Origin: Pseudomonas fluorescens
GTDB lineage: Bacteria > Pseudomonadota > Gammaproteobacteria > Pseudomonadales > Pseudomonadaceae
Reading direction: 5' to 3'
Assembly: GCA_902825215.1 (NCBI GenBank)
Contig: LR782234.1
Coordinates: 3,658,001 to 3,722,000, forward strand
DNA: 64,000 nucleotides
The first letter of the stretch is position 1; each line of letters begins with the position of its first letter. The notes below the pieces were generated by a model, which was not told the DNA's origin, ran no database searches, and was given only the letters and a program-made list of their open reading frames with translations. This document shows, piece by piece, positions 8,568 through 17,091 of the stretch. The position numbers were made by a program, and so were the translations under genes.

Positions 8568-9650
8568 ATGAACATACAAACCACTGCCCTGCCGCCCCAC
8601 GCCGAAATGGTTCGCGCCATGCTTGAACGCGACACTGCCTACGAAGGCGTGTTCTTCACGGCGGTGAAAACCACCGGCATCTTCTGCCGCCCCAGTTGCA
8701 CGGCGCGCAAACCGAAACCGGAGAACGTCGAGTTTTTCGCCCATGCCGACGATTGCCTGTCGGCCGGCTATCGCGCCTGCCTGCGTTGCAAACCGCTGGA
8801 CGCAGCCGCCATCGCCCCGGACTGGGTGCAGCGCCTGCTCAGTGCTGTGGATGCCGACCCCGAGGTGCGCTGGAGCGATGCGCAATTGCTCGCCGAAGGC
8901 ATCGAACCGCTGAAACTGCGCCGCTGGTTCAAGCAGCACTTCGGTATGACCTTCCATGCCTGGCTGCGCACACGCCGGTTGGGCATGGCGCTGGGCGGGA
9001 TCAAGCAAGGCACGTCGATCGACCATGCCGCGTTCGATTCCGGCTATGAATCGCTTAGCGGTTTTCGTGATGCCTTTCAGAAGTCCTTCAACATCACGCC
9101 GGGCCGCGTCGCCCAGAGCGAGCCGCTGCTGTTCGCCCGCCTGACCACGCCGCTGGGGCCGATGATCGCCATGGCCGAACGCCGTGGGCTGGTGCTGCTG
9201 GAATTTCTCGACCGGCCGGCGCTGACCCGCGAAGTCGAGCAATTGCAGGCGCGCTACGGTTACGCCGTCGCGCCGGGACACAACGCGCATTTGCAGCAGA
9301 TCGAAACGCAACTGGCGGAGTATTTTGCCGGCAACCTGAACGCGTTCAGCGTCGCCCTGCACATGCCCGGCAGCGCATTCGATCGCCAGGTCTGGGCGGC
9401 GCTGCTGCAAATCCCCTACGGCCACACCAGCACTTATGGCGCCATCGCCGCCGGACTGGGCAAACCCGGCGCCAGCCGCGCCGTCGGTCTGGCCAACGGG
9501 CATAATCGCCTGTCGATCGTGGTGCCGTGTCACCGGGTAATCGGCGCGGATGGCGCGTTGACCGGCTATGGTGGCGGACAGCCGCGCAAGGCGTTTCTGT
9601 TGCGCCTGGAAAACGCCGCCACGCAGCTCACGCAACAACTCGCGTTCTGA
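8568..9650 (+). CDS. ada: Bifunctional Ada: transcriptional activator and O6-methylguanine-DNA methyltransferase
   Basis: 360 aa. The N-terminal zinc site is complete: Cys40, Cys44, Cys71 and Cys74 (CRPSC and CLRC), where the first cysteine is the methyl-phosphotriester acceptor in this family. A central AraC-type helix-turn-helix follows (about residues 95-180). The C-terminal methyltransferase domain has PCHRV with the acceptor Cys321, and the helix SRAVGLANGHNRL. It repairs alkylated DNA stoichiometrically and, once methylated, activates the adaptive response. The start at 8568 gives the normal Ada N-terminus. The next two genes follow closely and probably form an adaptive-response operon with it. 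Confidence 0.95.
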   Translation: MNIQTTALPPHAEMVRAMLERDTAYEGVFFTAVKTTGIFCRPSCTARKPKPENVEFFAHADDCLSAGYRACLRCKPLDAAAIAPDWVQRLLSAVDADPEVRWSDAQLLAEGIEPLKLRRWFKQHFGMTFHAWLRTRRLGMALGGIKQGTSIDHAAFDSGYESLSGFRDAFQKSFNITPGRVAQSEPLLFARLTTPLGPMIAMAERRGLVLLEFLDRPALTREVEQLQARYGYAVAPGHNAHLQQIETQLAEYFAGNLNAFSVALHMPGSAFDRQVWAALLQIPYGHTSTYGAIAAGLGKPGASRAVGLANGHNRLSIVVPCHRVIGADGALTGYGGGQPRKAFLLRLENAATQLTQQLAF

Positions 9651-9680
9651 CTTGAAGAAATTAATCAAAAAGGGATTTCG

Positions 9681-10478
9681 ATGAGCATGCTCGACACACA
9701 ATTTCATCAGATGCACCAACAAGGCCTGTTGATCCTGACCAACGTTGCCGACGCCACCGGCGCGCGACTGGTCGAGCATCTGGGCGGCAAAGCCGTGGCC
9801 ACCAGCAGCGCCGCCGTGGCCTGGGCCCATGGTTATCCGGACGGCAATGCGCTGCCCCTCGAACGCTTGGTGGCGACGGTGGAGTCCATTGCCCGGGTGA
9901 TCAGCGTGCCATTGAGTGTCGACGTCGAGGCCGGCTATTCCGATGACCTCGGGCGCGTGGCCGAAGTCCTGGATGCAGTGATCGGCGCGGGTGCCGTGGG
10001 CATCAATATCGAGGATGGCGCCGGAGCGCCGCAGTTGCTCGCGCGCAAGATCGAACTGGCGCGCCAGATCGCCGCCCGGCGCGACGTGAAACTGTTCATC
10101 AATGCGCGGACCGATGTTTACCTGAAAAGTCTGGTCCCGGCCGAAGCGCGTATCGCCGAAACCTTGCGTCGCGCAGCGCTGTATCAAGCCGCCGGTGCTG
10201 ATGGCTTGTTTGCCGCCGGGGTCAGTGCCGCCGATGAAATCGAGGCGATCTGCCAAGGCACCGTACTGCCGGTCAACGTCCTGGGCGTCGCCGGCCTGCC
10301 TTCGCCCCTCGAACTGCAAGCGTTGGGCGTGCGGCGCTTGAGCGCTGGCTCGGGTATCGCCGAGTTTCTATACGGCGCGATGGGCGGGCTGGTGAAGAGC
10401 TTTCTCGCCCATGGCCAGCTCGATACGCAGGCGCTCAAGGCGTTCACCTATAGCGAAGTCAACGGCCTGCTGAAATAA
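9681..10478 (+). CDS. Isocitrate lyase/PEP mutase-family protein
   Basis: 265 aa, starting 30 bases after ada. The barrel motifs of the PEP mutase/isocitrate lyase superfamily are visible: ATSSAAVAWAHGYPDG, VDVEAGYSDD, INIEDGAG and INARTDVYL. The acidic residues binding Mg2+ are present. It lacks the KKCGH catalytic loop of true isocitrate lyases, so the reaction is probably another C-C or P-C bond cleavage of an oxo acid. The position between ada and an alkA-like gene is interesting: this family is not a known DNA repair component. It ends one base before the glycosylase start. Confidence 0.85.
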   Translation: MSMLDTQFHQMHQQGLLILTNVADATGARLVEHLGGKAVATSSAAVAWAHGYPDGNALPLERLVATVESIARVISVPLSVDVEAGYSDDLGRVAEVLDAVIGAGAVGINIEDGAGAPQLLARKIELARQIAARRDVKLFINARTDVYLKSLVPAEARIAETLRRAALYQAAGADGLFAAGVSAADEIEAICQGTVLPVNVLGVAGLPSPLELQALGVRRLSAGSGIAEFLYGAMGGLVKSFLAHGQLDTQALKAFTYSEVNGLLK

Positions 10479-10479
10479 C

Positions 10480-11109
10480 GTGGCGGACACTTACCAAGCG
10501 GCGAGCGATTTTCTCGCCGCACTCGACGCCGACTGGCAGCGCCATATCGCCGCTATTGGCCCGTGCCTGCATCGCCCGCATCCGGCGCGTGATCCGTATG
10601 AATCGCTGGTGCGGGCGATCGCTTATCAGCAACTGCACGCCAAGGCTGGCGACGCGATTCTTGGGCGCTTGCTGGGCTTGTTCGCCGGGCAGACGTTTCC
10701 GCGGCCGGAGCAGCTTCTCGCCACCGACGTCGAGCGCCTGCGCGGCTGCGGGTTTTCCGCGAGCAAGATTGCGACGATTCAGGGCATTGCCCAGGCGACG
10801 CTGGATGGCGTGGTGCCGGATTACGCCACGGCGCTGGCGATGGACGATGAAGCGCTGATCGAGCGACTGGTCAGCCTGCGCGGGGTCGGGCGCTGGACGG
10901 TGGAGATGTTGTTGATCTACAGCCTGGAGCGCATGGACATTCTGCCGGTCGATGATTTCGGGGTGCGTGAGGGTTATCGGCGGTTGAAGGGGCTGGAGGT
11001 GCAGCCGACGCGCAAGCAGATGATCGAAATCGGGTTGGCGTGGCGGCCTTATCGGACGGTGGCGGCGTGGTATTTGTGGCGGGTGCCGAAATTGTTGCCC
11101 TCACCCTAG
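10480..11109 (+). CDS. DNA-3-methyladenine glycosylase II (AlkA-like)
   Basis: 209 aa from a GTG start (10480) one base after the previous stop, indicating translational coupling. The helix-hairpin-helix motif and catalytic aspartate are visible: LVSLRGVGRWTVEMLLIYSL followed by DILPVDDFGVREG. It lacks the N-terminal domain of E. coli AlkA, so it is the short form. It removes alkylated bases from DNA, completing base-excision repair next to Ada. Oddity: the last residues LLPSP and the TAG stop lie inside a class C intergenic repeat, so the C-terminus may have been changed by the repeat. Confidence 0.9.
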   Translation: MADTYQAASDFLAALDADWQRHIAAIGPCLHRPHPARDPYESLVRAIAYQQLHAKAGDAILGRLLGLFAGQTFPRPEQLLATDVERLRGCGFSASKIATIQGIAQATLDGVVPDYATALAMDDEALIERLVSLRGVGRWTVEMLLIYSLERMDILPVDDFGVREGYRRLKGLEVQPTRKQMIEIGLAWRPYRTVAAWYLWRVPKLLPSP

Positions 11110-11190
11110 CCCTCTCCCGGAGGGAGAGGGGACTGATTGGGGGATATTGGCGAAGTTTGCCAATCTGAACGAATAGCGCTGAATCCGTAA
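11099..11190. repeat. Class C intergenic element, left half only
   Basis: CCCTCACCCTAGCCCTCTCC with its internal hairpin, then ACTGATTGGGGGAT and TGAATCCGTAATC, which match the left half of the larger copies at 19.9, 34.8 and 51.7 kb. No right end is visible. It overlaps the 3' end of the alkA-like gene. Confidence 0.65.
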
Positions 11191-11341
11191 TCATGCGTGT
11201 TCACTGCGTGTACCCCAGTGTATCCAGCCCCCGCCCAGACACACCCAATCAACAAGTCCCCACCCCAACGACACACCCCCGATACACCCCACACTTCAAA
11301 TGCACCGGTCGATTTCACTTGAAGAACCACCGGAGCCCCTC

Positions 11342-11857
11342 ATGAGCAAAACCCTTTCCAACACCATTCAGCACCTGCACCTGAACCTCGATCGCGCCGG
11401 CGCGTGGCTGGCGCCGTTGACCTTGCGCCTGTTCATCGCCTGGGAATTCTTCGAATCCGGGCTGGAGAAATTCAACGGGCAGAACTGGTTCGAAGACATT
11501 CAAGAGCGCTTCCCCTTCCCCTTCGACCGACTGCCGGCGACGCTGAACTGGGAGCTGTCGATGTGGGCCGAGCTGATCTGCGCCGTGGCGATCCTGGTCG
11601 GTTTCGGCACGCGCTTTTCGGCGCTGGTATTGATGGTCGTGACGGTGGTTGCCACGGCCGCTGTGCATTGGCCCGCCGACTGGTCGTCGCTCAGCGAACT
11701 GGCGCAGGGGTATGCGATCACCAATAAAGGCTTCGGCAACTTCAAGCTGCCGGCGATCTACCTGGCCGCATTGGCGCCGCTGCTGTTCGCCGGGGCCGGC
11801 AAGTTGAGTGTCGATGCCTGGCTGGCGCGCTTGTTGTACAAGCGCAACCAGCGCTGA
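11342..11857 (+). CDS. DoxX-family membrane protein
   Basis: 171 aa from ATG 11342 with GGAG 7-10 bases upstream; the longer frame from 11300 is not favoured. Four hydrophobic segments are visible, beginning [19 protein letters not shown], the characteristic DoxX start. DoxX/DoxD proteins are small integral membrane proteins linked to quinone or thiosulfate redox and to oxidative-stress complexes; the role here is unknown. It is convergent with the L,D-transpeptidase gene, only 3 bases between stops. Confidence 0.85.
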   Translation: MSKTLSNTIQHLHLNLDRAGAWLAPLTLRLFIAWEFFESGLEKFNGQNWFEDIQERFPFPFDRLPATLNWELSMWAELICAVAILVGFGTRFSALVLMVVTVVATAAVHWPADWSSLSELAQGYAITNKGFGNFKLPAIYLAALAPLLFAGAGKLSVDAWLARLLYKRNQR

Positions 11858-11860
11858 GCT

Positions 11861-13477
11861 TCAATGCGCGCGGTCGAGCCCGGCCAGTAACGCGCTGTCG
11901 CGGCTGTAAATGTCCGGCGCGTAACGGACCTGGCCGTTGCCGTCGACCTGGGCGGTCCAGTAAGTCATCAGGATCGGCACCGGCGCCGACAAGCGAAATT
12001 CGTGAGTGGTGCCGGTTGCCAGCAGCGTTTCGGTGCGGGCCTTCTCCGCCGGGGTGAGCAGCAGGTCGCGCAGTTGCATCGGATGTTCAACGCGTACGCA
12101 ACCGGAGCTGAACGCGCGCGGGCCTTTGTCGAACAGCGCCTTGCTCGGCGTGTCGTGCAGGTACACCGAAAACGGGTTAGGGAAACGGATGACCATTTGC
12201 CCCAACGGATTGCGCGGTCCGGCGTCCTGGCGCAGAAGGATGTTGCCGGGGTTGTCCCAGTCGATGTCCGCTGCCGCCAAAGGCAGACCGTTGGCGTCGA
12301 GCACTTGCAGGTTGTGGCGGCTGAGGAAGGTCTGGTCCTTGCGGATTTCCGGCAGTTTGTCTTCCTTCCAGATGGTCGGCGGCACGGTCCAGGTCGGGTT
12401 CAGGGTCAAGCGGGTCACCCGCGATTTCAGCAGCGGCGTCTGGCGATCGGCGCGGCCGACCTGAGTGCGCGTCTGCCAGACGGGCGCGCCGCCCTGATAC
12501 AGCGTCAGTTCGGCGGCGGCGACGTTGATCAGCAGCGCATTGGGCTCCATGTCCTGAGACATCCAGCGGAAGCGCTCGAGATTGACCCGCAACTGTTCGC
12601 GTCGCGTCAATGGGCTGATGTTCAGTTCGGCAATCGTCCCCGGCCCGACCACGCCATCGGCCTGTAACGAATGGCTGGCCTGAAAACTCTTCACCGCATC
12701 GACCAGTGCGCCTTCATAAGCATCACCGGACATACCGACGGCGTGGCTCAGATACCCTTCGCTGTAGAGCCGCTGAGCCAGCTCCGGTACGCGCTTGTCT
12801 TCCATCGTCGGGCGCAACAGCGGCCCGCTGCCGACCGGTTGCCATTGTGGCAAGGCCTGCGAGCGTTGCGCGGCATAGAGTTGCCGCAGATCCTGATATT
12901 GCGCCAGACGCGGCCGTGCCAGATCGAACGCTGCGGGGATGTCGTGCAGACCGGGAACGGCGATTGCCAATAATTCCGCCTGACGGTCACGCGGGGTGTC
13001 GTCGGCATGCCACAGCGGTTCGAAGTGCGATTGCAGCAGGCGGCCGAAATGCAGATCCTGCAGCGCTTGCAGGTAATAGCGGCTGATCTCGATATCGGCA
13101 CATAACTCGCCGTCTTGCGGTGCTGTAGCTGCAACCGGGTAGCGCGCCGGGTTGAGGCCATCGTCGGCCAACAAGCGCAGCTGTGCCTGCAACGCCGGCA
13201 AACGTGCGGATTCGCTGGCCCACACCGGCAGCCAGTCCTGCTGTTGGTAGAAGGCTTGCAACTGGCTCAGCGCCACGTCATCCAGTCGCGTGGCGATCGC
13301 CGGGCAGGACTGGCGCAGATTGAGCAACACCGCGTGCAGCGGGCTTTGCGGTTCGACCGGCATTTCGGCCGCTGGCGTCGGCAGAGTCTGCAACGGCGGC
13401 AGCCCGTCCTCGGCACAAGCGACAAACGGCGCAGCGAGCAAACAAATGCTCAAGTAGCATGCGTACTTTTTGAACAA
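11861..13477 (-). CDS. L,D-transpeptidase of the YcbB/LdtD type
   Basis: 538 aa. An N-terminal signal peptide (CYLSICLLAAPFVACA) directs it to the periplasm. A long scaffold domain follows, then a peptidoglycan-binding repeat (DAVKSFQASHSLQADGVVG, about residue 260-280) and a YkuD catalytic domain. The catalytic motif is HDTPSKALF...FSSGCVRVEHP, with the nucleophilic cysteine. Length and domain order match E. coli LdtD, which forms 3-3 cross-links in peptidoglycan. It is divergent from a second, smaller L,D-transpeptidase-like gene with 150 bases between starts, suggesting shared control. Confidence 0.92.
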   Translation of the reverse strand: MFKKYACYLSICLLAAPFVACAEDGLPPLQTLPTPAAEMPVEPQSPLHAVLLNLRQSCPAIATRLDDVALSQLQAFYQQQDWLPVWASESARLPALQAQLRLLADDGLNPARYPVAATAPQDGELCADIEISRYYLQALQDLHFGRLLQSHFEPLWHADDTPRDRQAELLAIAVPGLHDIPAAFDLARPRLAQYQDLRQLYAAQRSQALPQWQPVGSGPLLRPTMEDKRVPELAQRLYSEGYLSHAVGMSGDAYEGALVDAVKSFQASHSLQADGVVGPGTIAELNISPLTRREQLRVNLERFRWMSQDMEPNALLINVAAAELTLYQGGAPVWQTRTQVGRADRQTPLLKSRVTRLTLNPTWTVPPTIWKEDKLPEIRKDQTFLSRHNLQVLDANGLPLAAADIDWDNPGNILLRQDAGPRNPLGQMVIRFPNPFSVYLHDTPSKALFDKGPRAFSSGCVRVEHPMQLRDLLLTPAEKARTETLLATGTTHEFRLSAPVPILMTYWTAQVDGNGQVRYAPDIYSRDSALLAGLDRAH

Positions 13478-13627
13478 CTGCTTTACTCCAATCCATGGCC
13501 GTCTCGATGACGGTCAACCTTACATCAGGTGCGCTGAACAGTCAGGCTTGATCATCGAGCCTGCAGGTATCGACTGGACGTCAGGAACCAAAGTGCCCGA
13601 TAAGTAGCAAGTGAGGACACTTCATCA

Positions 13628-14341
13628 ATGTTGACGTTTCTGCGCCGACTTTTGCTGAGCACTGCGACCCTTGTCGCCGTGACCAGCCCCGCTTTCGCCG
13701 CCGGCAAGCCATCGCCGGTTCTGTTTACCAGCCTCGCGCACGCCGCGCCAGAACTCAATCCCCAAGCGCTGAAAGGCGCGCTGAGCGCCATGCAGTGTGC
13801 GGTCAGCAACGGCGCGAAACCCTCGCGGCATCTGGCGATCATCGACTACTCGCAGCCGTCGACCGAGCGCCGGTTGTGGATCTTCGACCTGAGCAAAAAG
13901 AAACTGGTGCTGCGCGATCTGGTCGCCCATGGCTCCAACTCCGGGGAAAACTTCGCCACGCAGTTCTCCAATCGCGAAGGCAGTTTCCAGTCCAGCCTCG
14001 GCCTGTTCCGCACCCAGGAAAGTTACAGCGGCACCCACGGTTACTCGTTGCGCATGGACGGCCTGGAGCCGGGCTTCAATGACATGGCACGCGACCGGGC
14101 GATCGTCATTCACGCCGCCGATTACGTGAATCCGCTGTGGAGCAAGCGTCAGGGCCGCATCGGCCGCAGCCAGGGCTGCCCGGCCGTGCGCCCGCAGATT
14201 GCCAGACAGGTGATCGATCGCCTGAAGAACGGCCAGTTCATGTTCTCCTGGTACCCCGATCAGCGCTGGCTGAAATCCTCGCCATACCTCAACTGCCAGC
14301 CGCAGCAGATCGCGAGTGTTCTCAGTACCCACGCGAGCTGA
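13628..14341 (+). CDS. Murein L,D-transpeptidase catalytic domain protein (YkuD_2 type)
   Basis: 237 aa. Signal peptide LLLSTATLVAVTSPAFAA. The remainder matches the YkuD_2-type family: LAIIDYSQPSTERRLWIFDL, VAHGSNSGENFATQFSN, then a catalytic GRSQGCPAVRP containing the cysteine. It is periplasmic and acts on peptidoglycan peptides. The subclass is distinct from the YcbB-type enzyme next door. A class A REP doublet follows the stop. Confidence 0.88.
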   Translation: MLTFLRRLLLSTATLVAVTSPAFAAGKPSPVLFTSLAHAAPELNPQALKGALSAMQCAVSNGAKPSRHLAIIDYSQPSTERRLWIFDLSKKKLVLRDLVAHGSNSGENFATQFSNREGSFQSSLGLFRTQESYSGTHGYSLRMDGLEPGFNDMARDRAIVIHAADYVNPLWSKRQGRIGRSQGCPAVRPQIARQVIDRLKNGQFMFSWYPDQRWLKSSPYLNCQPQQIASVLSTHAS

Positions 14342-14366
14342 AAAAACACCTTCAGCACCAATCCCT

Positions 14367-14454
14367 GTGGGAGCGAGCCTGCTCGCGAATGCGTAGTGTC
14401 AGTCACTAGATATAGTGGCTGTGCCGACGTCTTCGCGAGCAGGCTCGCTCCCAC
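14367..14454. repeat. REP hairpin pair, class A
   Basis: GTGGGAGCGAGCCTGCTCGC and inverted copy, directly downstream of the YkuD_2-type gene. Confidence 0.85.
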
Positions 14455-14501
14455 GGGGATCCGTATCTAGTCAGACAGACTGTCTTCTAACTCCCCGTTT
14501 C

Positions 14502-14517
14502 ATTACAACTTTGTCAT
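14502..14517 (+). promoter_or_regulatory. Candidate copper box (CopR/CusR-type operator)
   Basis: ATTACAACTTTGTCAT is an imperfect palindrome matching the known CusR/CopR box pattern TTACA-N4-TGTCAT. It lies 90 bases upstream of the DUF2790 gene and the two-component genes behind it, where a response regulator would autoregulate. Confidence 0.55.
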
Positions 14518-14607
14518 TCAGTTGTCGGTTTGCCGTGCGGATCGCTCGGTAGCCTGAAGTTGTTCCGGCGCCACTGCCGATCCACTTCACCCACTGAGTG
14601 ACTGACC

Positions 14608-14865
14608 ATGAAAACCCTCCTGATCGCTTTCACCGCCCTCCTCGCCACCGGCAGCGTGTTTGCCGCCAACATGCCCGACAGCGGCGTGATCCATGACAAA
14701 ACCGGTTTCTACGTACACCTGGATATCGACAAAGTGCTGTCCAGCACCGATATTTCACAGGCGTGCGGGGTGATCCCGGCGCGCTTGAACTACCTCGACC
14801 ATCAGGGCCGCGAACATGTGCTGGACTATCAGGTTCAAGGCAGCGGCTGCACCAACGACCATTGA
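14608..14865 (+). CDS. DUF2790 small periplasmic protein
   Basis: 85 aa. Signal peptide MKTLLIAFTALLATGSVFA, then a short domain with two cysteines (ISQACGVIPARLNYLDHQG and GSGCTND) typical of DUF2790 in pseudomonads. It is immediately upstream of copRS-type genes (9 bases to the next start), so it is probably in the same transcript and copper-regulated. The biochemical role is unknown; metal binding or sensing in the periplasm is a guess based on position. Confidence 0.85.
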   Translation: MKTLLIAFTALLATGSVFAANMPDSGVIHDKTGFYVHLDIDKVLSSTDISQACGVIPARLNYLDHQGREHVLDYQVQGSGCTNDH

Positions 14866-14874
14866 GACTGACCG

Positions 14875-15546
14875 ATGAATATTCTGGTTGTCGAAGACGA
14901 ACCCAAGGCTGGCAATTACCTGCTCAACGGTTTGCAGGAATTGGGTTACAGCGTCAGCCTGGCCCGCGACGGAGCCGATGGCCTGCACCTGGCGCTGGAG
15001 TACAGCTTCGACGTGATCGTGCTGGACGTGATGATGCCGAAAATGGATGGCTGGGAAGTGCTGCGCCGGCTGCGCAAGGAAGCCGACACGCCGGTGTTGT
15101 TCCTCACCGCCCGCGATGACATCGCCGACCGCGTCAAAGGCCTGGAACTCGGCGCCGACGATTACCTGATCAAGCCGTTTTCCTTCGCCGAACTGGTGGC
15201 GCGACTGCGCACCCTGACCCGGCGCGGGCCGATTCATGAAGACGAGCAGTTGCAAGTCGCCGACCTGCAGATCGACGTGCTCAAACGCCGCGTGACCCGT
15301 GCCGGTGTGCGCATCACCCTGACCAACAAGGAGTTCGCCCTGCTGCAATTGTTCGCCAGCCACACCGGGCAAGTGCTCGCGCGTTCGCTGATTGCTTCGC
15401 GGGTCTGGGACATGAATTTCGACAGCGACACCAACGTCGTCGACGTCGCCGTGCGGCGCTTGCGGGCGAAAATCGATGACCCGTTCCAGCTCAAGCTGAT
15501 TCACAGCGTGCGCGGGATCGGCTATCGCTTCGACACGCAACCATGA
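14875..15546 (+). CDS. copR: Heavy-metal response regulator, CopR/CusR type
   Basis: 223 aa OmpR-family regulator. Receiver domain with phosphoacceptor Asp51 ([13 protein letters not shown]) and Lys in [11 protein letters not shown]-terminal winged helix with [23 protein letters not shown] and the conserved [16 protein letters not shown]...[11 protein letters not shown]. The sequence is most like the heavy-metal subfamily (CopR, CusR, IrlR). Its stop overlaps the sensor kinase start by 4 bases. A candidate CopR box lies upstream of the preceding gene. The exact metal (copper or silver) is inferred. Confidence 0.88.
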   Translation: MNILVVEDEPKAGNYLLNGLQELGYSVSLARDGADGLHLALEYSFDVIVLDVMMPKMDGWEVLRRLRKEADTPVLFLTARDDIADRVKGLELGADDYLIKPFSFAELVARLRTLTRRGPIHEDEQLQVADLQIDVLKRRVTRAGVRITLTNKEFALLQLFASHTGQVLARSLIASRVWDMNFDSDTNVVDVAVRRLRAKIDDPFQLKLIHSVRGIGYRFDTQP

Positions 15547-16949
15547 GCCGTCCTCGCGCGTATTCGCTGACCCTGCGCCTGGCGCTGTTGTTCGCCCTGC
15601 TCGCCTTCGCTTCGCTGGCCGGCCTCGGCGCCGCGCTGTACAACGAGCTGGAGCAGCAACTGATTCGCCGCGATGACACGGCGCTGGTCAGTCGCGTCGA
15701 TCAATTGCGCAGTTTCCTCAACGACAGCAACACCCTGGAATTGATCAAGCACAAACCGGCGCTGTTCCAGAACATGCTCGGCAATCGCGAAGCGTTGTTG
15801 ACCATCGGCGCGCCCGGCGAGCCGCCGCTGCTGGTGGTCAATCCGGGCAATCTCACCGCACCGGATTTGCCCGCCGTGCCGATCGACCACCCAATGACCC
15901 TGCGCGATGTGCAGCATCTGCCGAGCGTCAACGGCGTGCCGTTTTCGGCGGTGGCGGCGACCATTGATTCCGGCGATCTGGGCAATCTGCAAGTCACCAC
16001 CGGGCGCCTGATGAGCGAGCGTACAGCGATGCTCGAAAGTTACCGTTTGAGCGTTTACGGCCTGGCCTCGCTGGCGGCGTTGCTGCTGGCACTGGTCGGT
16101 TGCCTGCTGGTGTATCGCGGCCTGCTGCCGGTGCGGCGCCTGGCCCGGCATGCTCACGGTATCGGCGTCGGCAACCTCAACGAACGCCTTGACGGCCACG
16201 GCGCGCCGCGCGAAATGCTGCCGATGATCGAAGCCTTCAATGCGATGCTCGACCGGCTCGCTAAAGGCTTTGCGCAATTGAGCCAGGTGTCCACCGACAT
16301 GGCTCACGAGTTGCGCACGCCGATCAACAATCTGCTCGGTGAAACCCAGGTCGCCCTGCACCAGAACCGCAGTGTCGAGGCCTATCAGCAATTGCTCGCC
16401 TCCAATGTCGAAGAGCTGGAACGCCTGACGCGGATGCTCGACAACATGCTGTTTCTGGCCCGCACCGACCCGGCCAGTGCCTTGAGCCAACGCCAGGAGC
16501 TGGACGCGGCAGAGGAAATGCAGCGCATCGCCGATTACTTCGAGGGGCTGGCGGCGGATGTCGGCATGACCATCGAGGCCCGCGGCGACGGCGTGATCTG
16601 GGCCGAACCGATGCTGTTGCGCCGCGCCCTGGCCAACCTCTGCGCGAACGCGATCAAGTACGGCGCGGCGGATTCGACGCTGCAGGTCGAGGCAAGTGCC
16701 GAGGCGGATGGCAGTTATCTGCGCGTGCGCAACCACGGTGCGACCATTGCACCGGAGCATCTGGCACGACTGTTCGAGCGATTCTATCGGGTAGACCAGT
16801 CACGCGAACGTTCGGCGCAATCCAACGGCTTGGGCCTGTCGATTGTCGCGACGATCATGCAGCTGCATCAGGGGCGGTACAGCGTCAGCAGCGAGAATGG
16901 GGTGACCTGTTTCGAGCTGTTTTTTCCGGCTCGCCAACCGTTGGACTGA
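15543..16949 (+). CDS. copS: Heavy-metal sensor histidine kinase, CopS/CusS type
   Basis: 468 aa. Two membrane helices ([18 protein letters not shown] and about residues 170-190, [18 protein letters not shown]) enclose a periplasmic sensor loop. HAMP region follows, then HisKA with [20 protein letters not shown] and an ATPase domain with [10 protein letters not shown] and SNGLGLSIV. The [12 protein letters not shown]-box variant is characteristic of CusS/CopS-type kinases. It starts inside the regulator stop codon region (ATGA overlap). The structural copper genes are not in this window. Confidence 0.88.
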   Translation: MSRPRAYSLTLRLALLFALLAFASLAGLGAALYNELEQQLIRRDDTALVSRVDQLRSFLNDSNTLELIKHKPALFQNMLGNREALLTIGAPGEPPLLVVNPGNLTAPDLPAVPIDHPMTLRDVQHLPSVNGVPFSAVAATIDSGDLGNLQVTTGRLMSERTAMLESYRLSVYGLASLAALLLALVGCLLVYRGLLPVRRLARHAHGIGVGNLNERLDGHGAPREMLPMIEAFNAMLDRLAKGFAQLSQVSTDMAHELRTPINNLLGETQVALHQNRSVEAYQQLLASNVEELERLTRMLDNMLFLARTDPASALSQRQELDAAEEMQRIADYFEGLAADVGMTIEARGDGVIWAEPMLLRRALANLCANAIKYGAADSTLQVEASAEADGSYLRVRNHGATIAPEHLARLFERFYRVDQSRERSAQSNGLGLSIVATIMQLHQGRYSVSSENGVTCFELFFPARQPLD

Positions 16950-16963
16950 CAGCCAACACAAAT

Positions 16964-17060
16964 CCCCTGTAGGAGTGAGCCTGCTCGCGATAGCGGTGTG
17001 TCAGTAGACGAATACGTGACTGACACACCGCTATCGCGAGCAGGCTCACTCCTACAGGGG
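16964..17060. repeat. Very long perfect hairpin of the REP class (42-bp arms)
   Basis: Arms at 16964-17005 and 17019-17060 are exact reverse complements over 42 bases with a 13-base loop. The outer part is a class A REP variant (GTAGGAGTGAGCCTGCTCGC), and symmetry continues into the normally variable spacer (GATAGCGGTGTGTCAGT). It separates the convergent copS and SleB-type genes. Confidence 0.85.
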
Positions 17061-17091
17061 ACCTCCATAAGACCGGAGGGTGGCGGTGGGC

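Noticed and set aside
8538..10319. Long minus-strand open frame (nearly 600 codons) opposite ada and the PEP mutase-family gene
   Set aside because: Both plus-strand genes have complete catalytic motifs. The antisense frame is a codon-bias shadow.
9681..10478. True isocitrate lyase or 2-methylisocitrate lyase
   Set aside because: The KKCGH catalytic loop is missing and the context is DNA repair, so I name only the superfamily.
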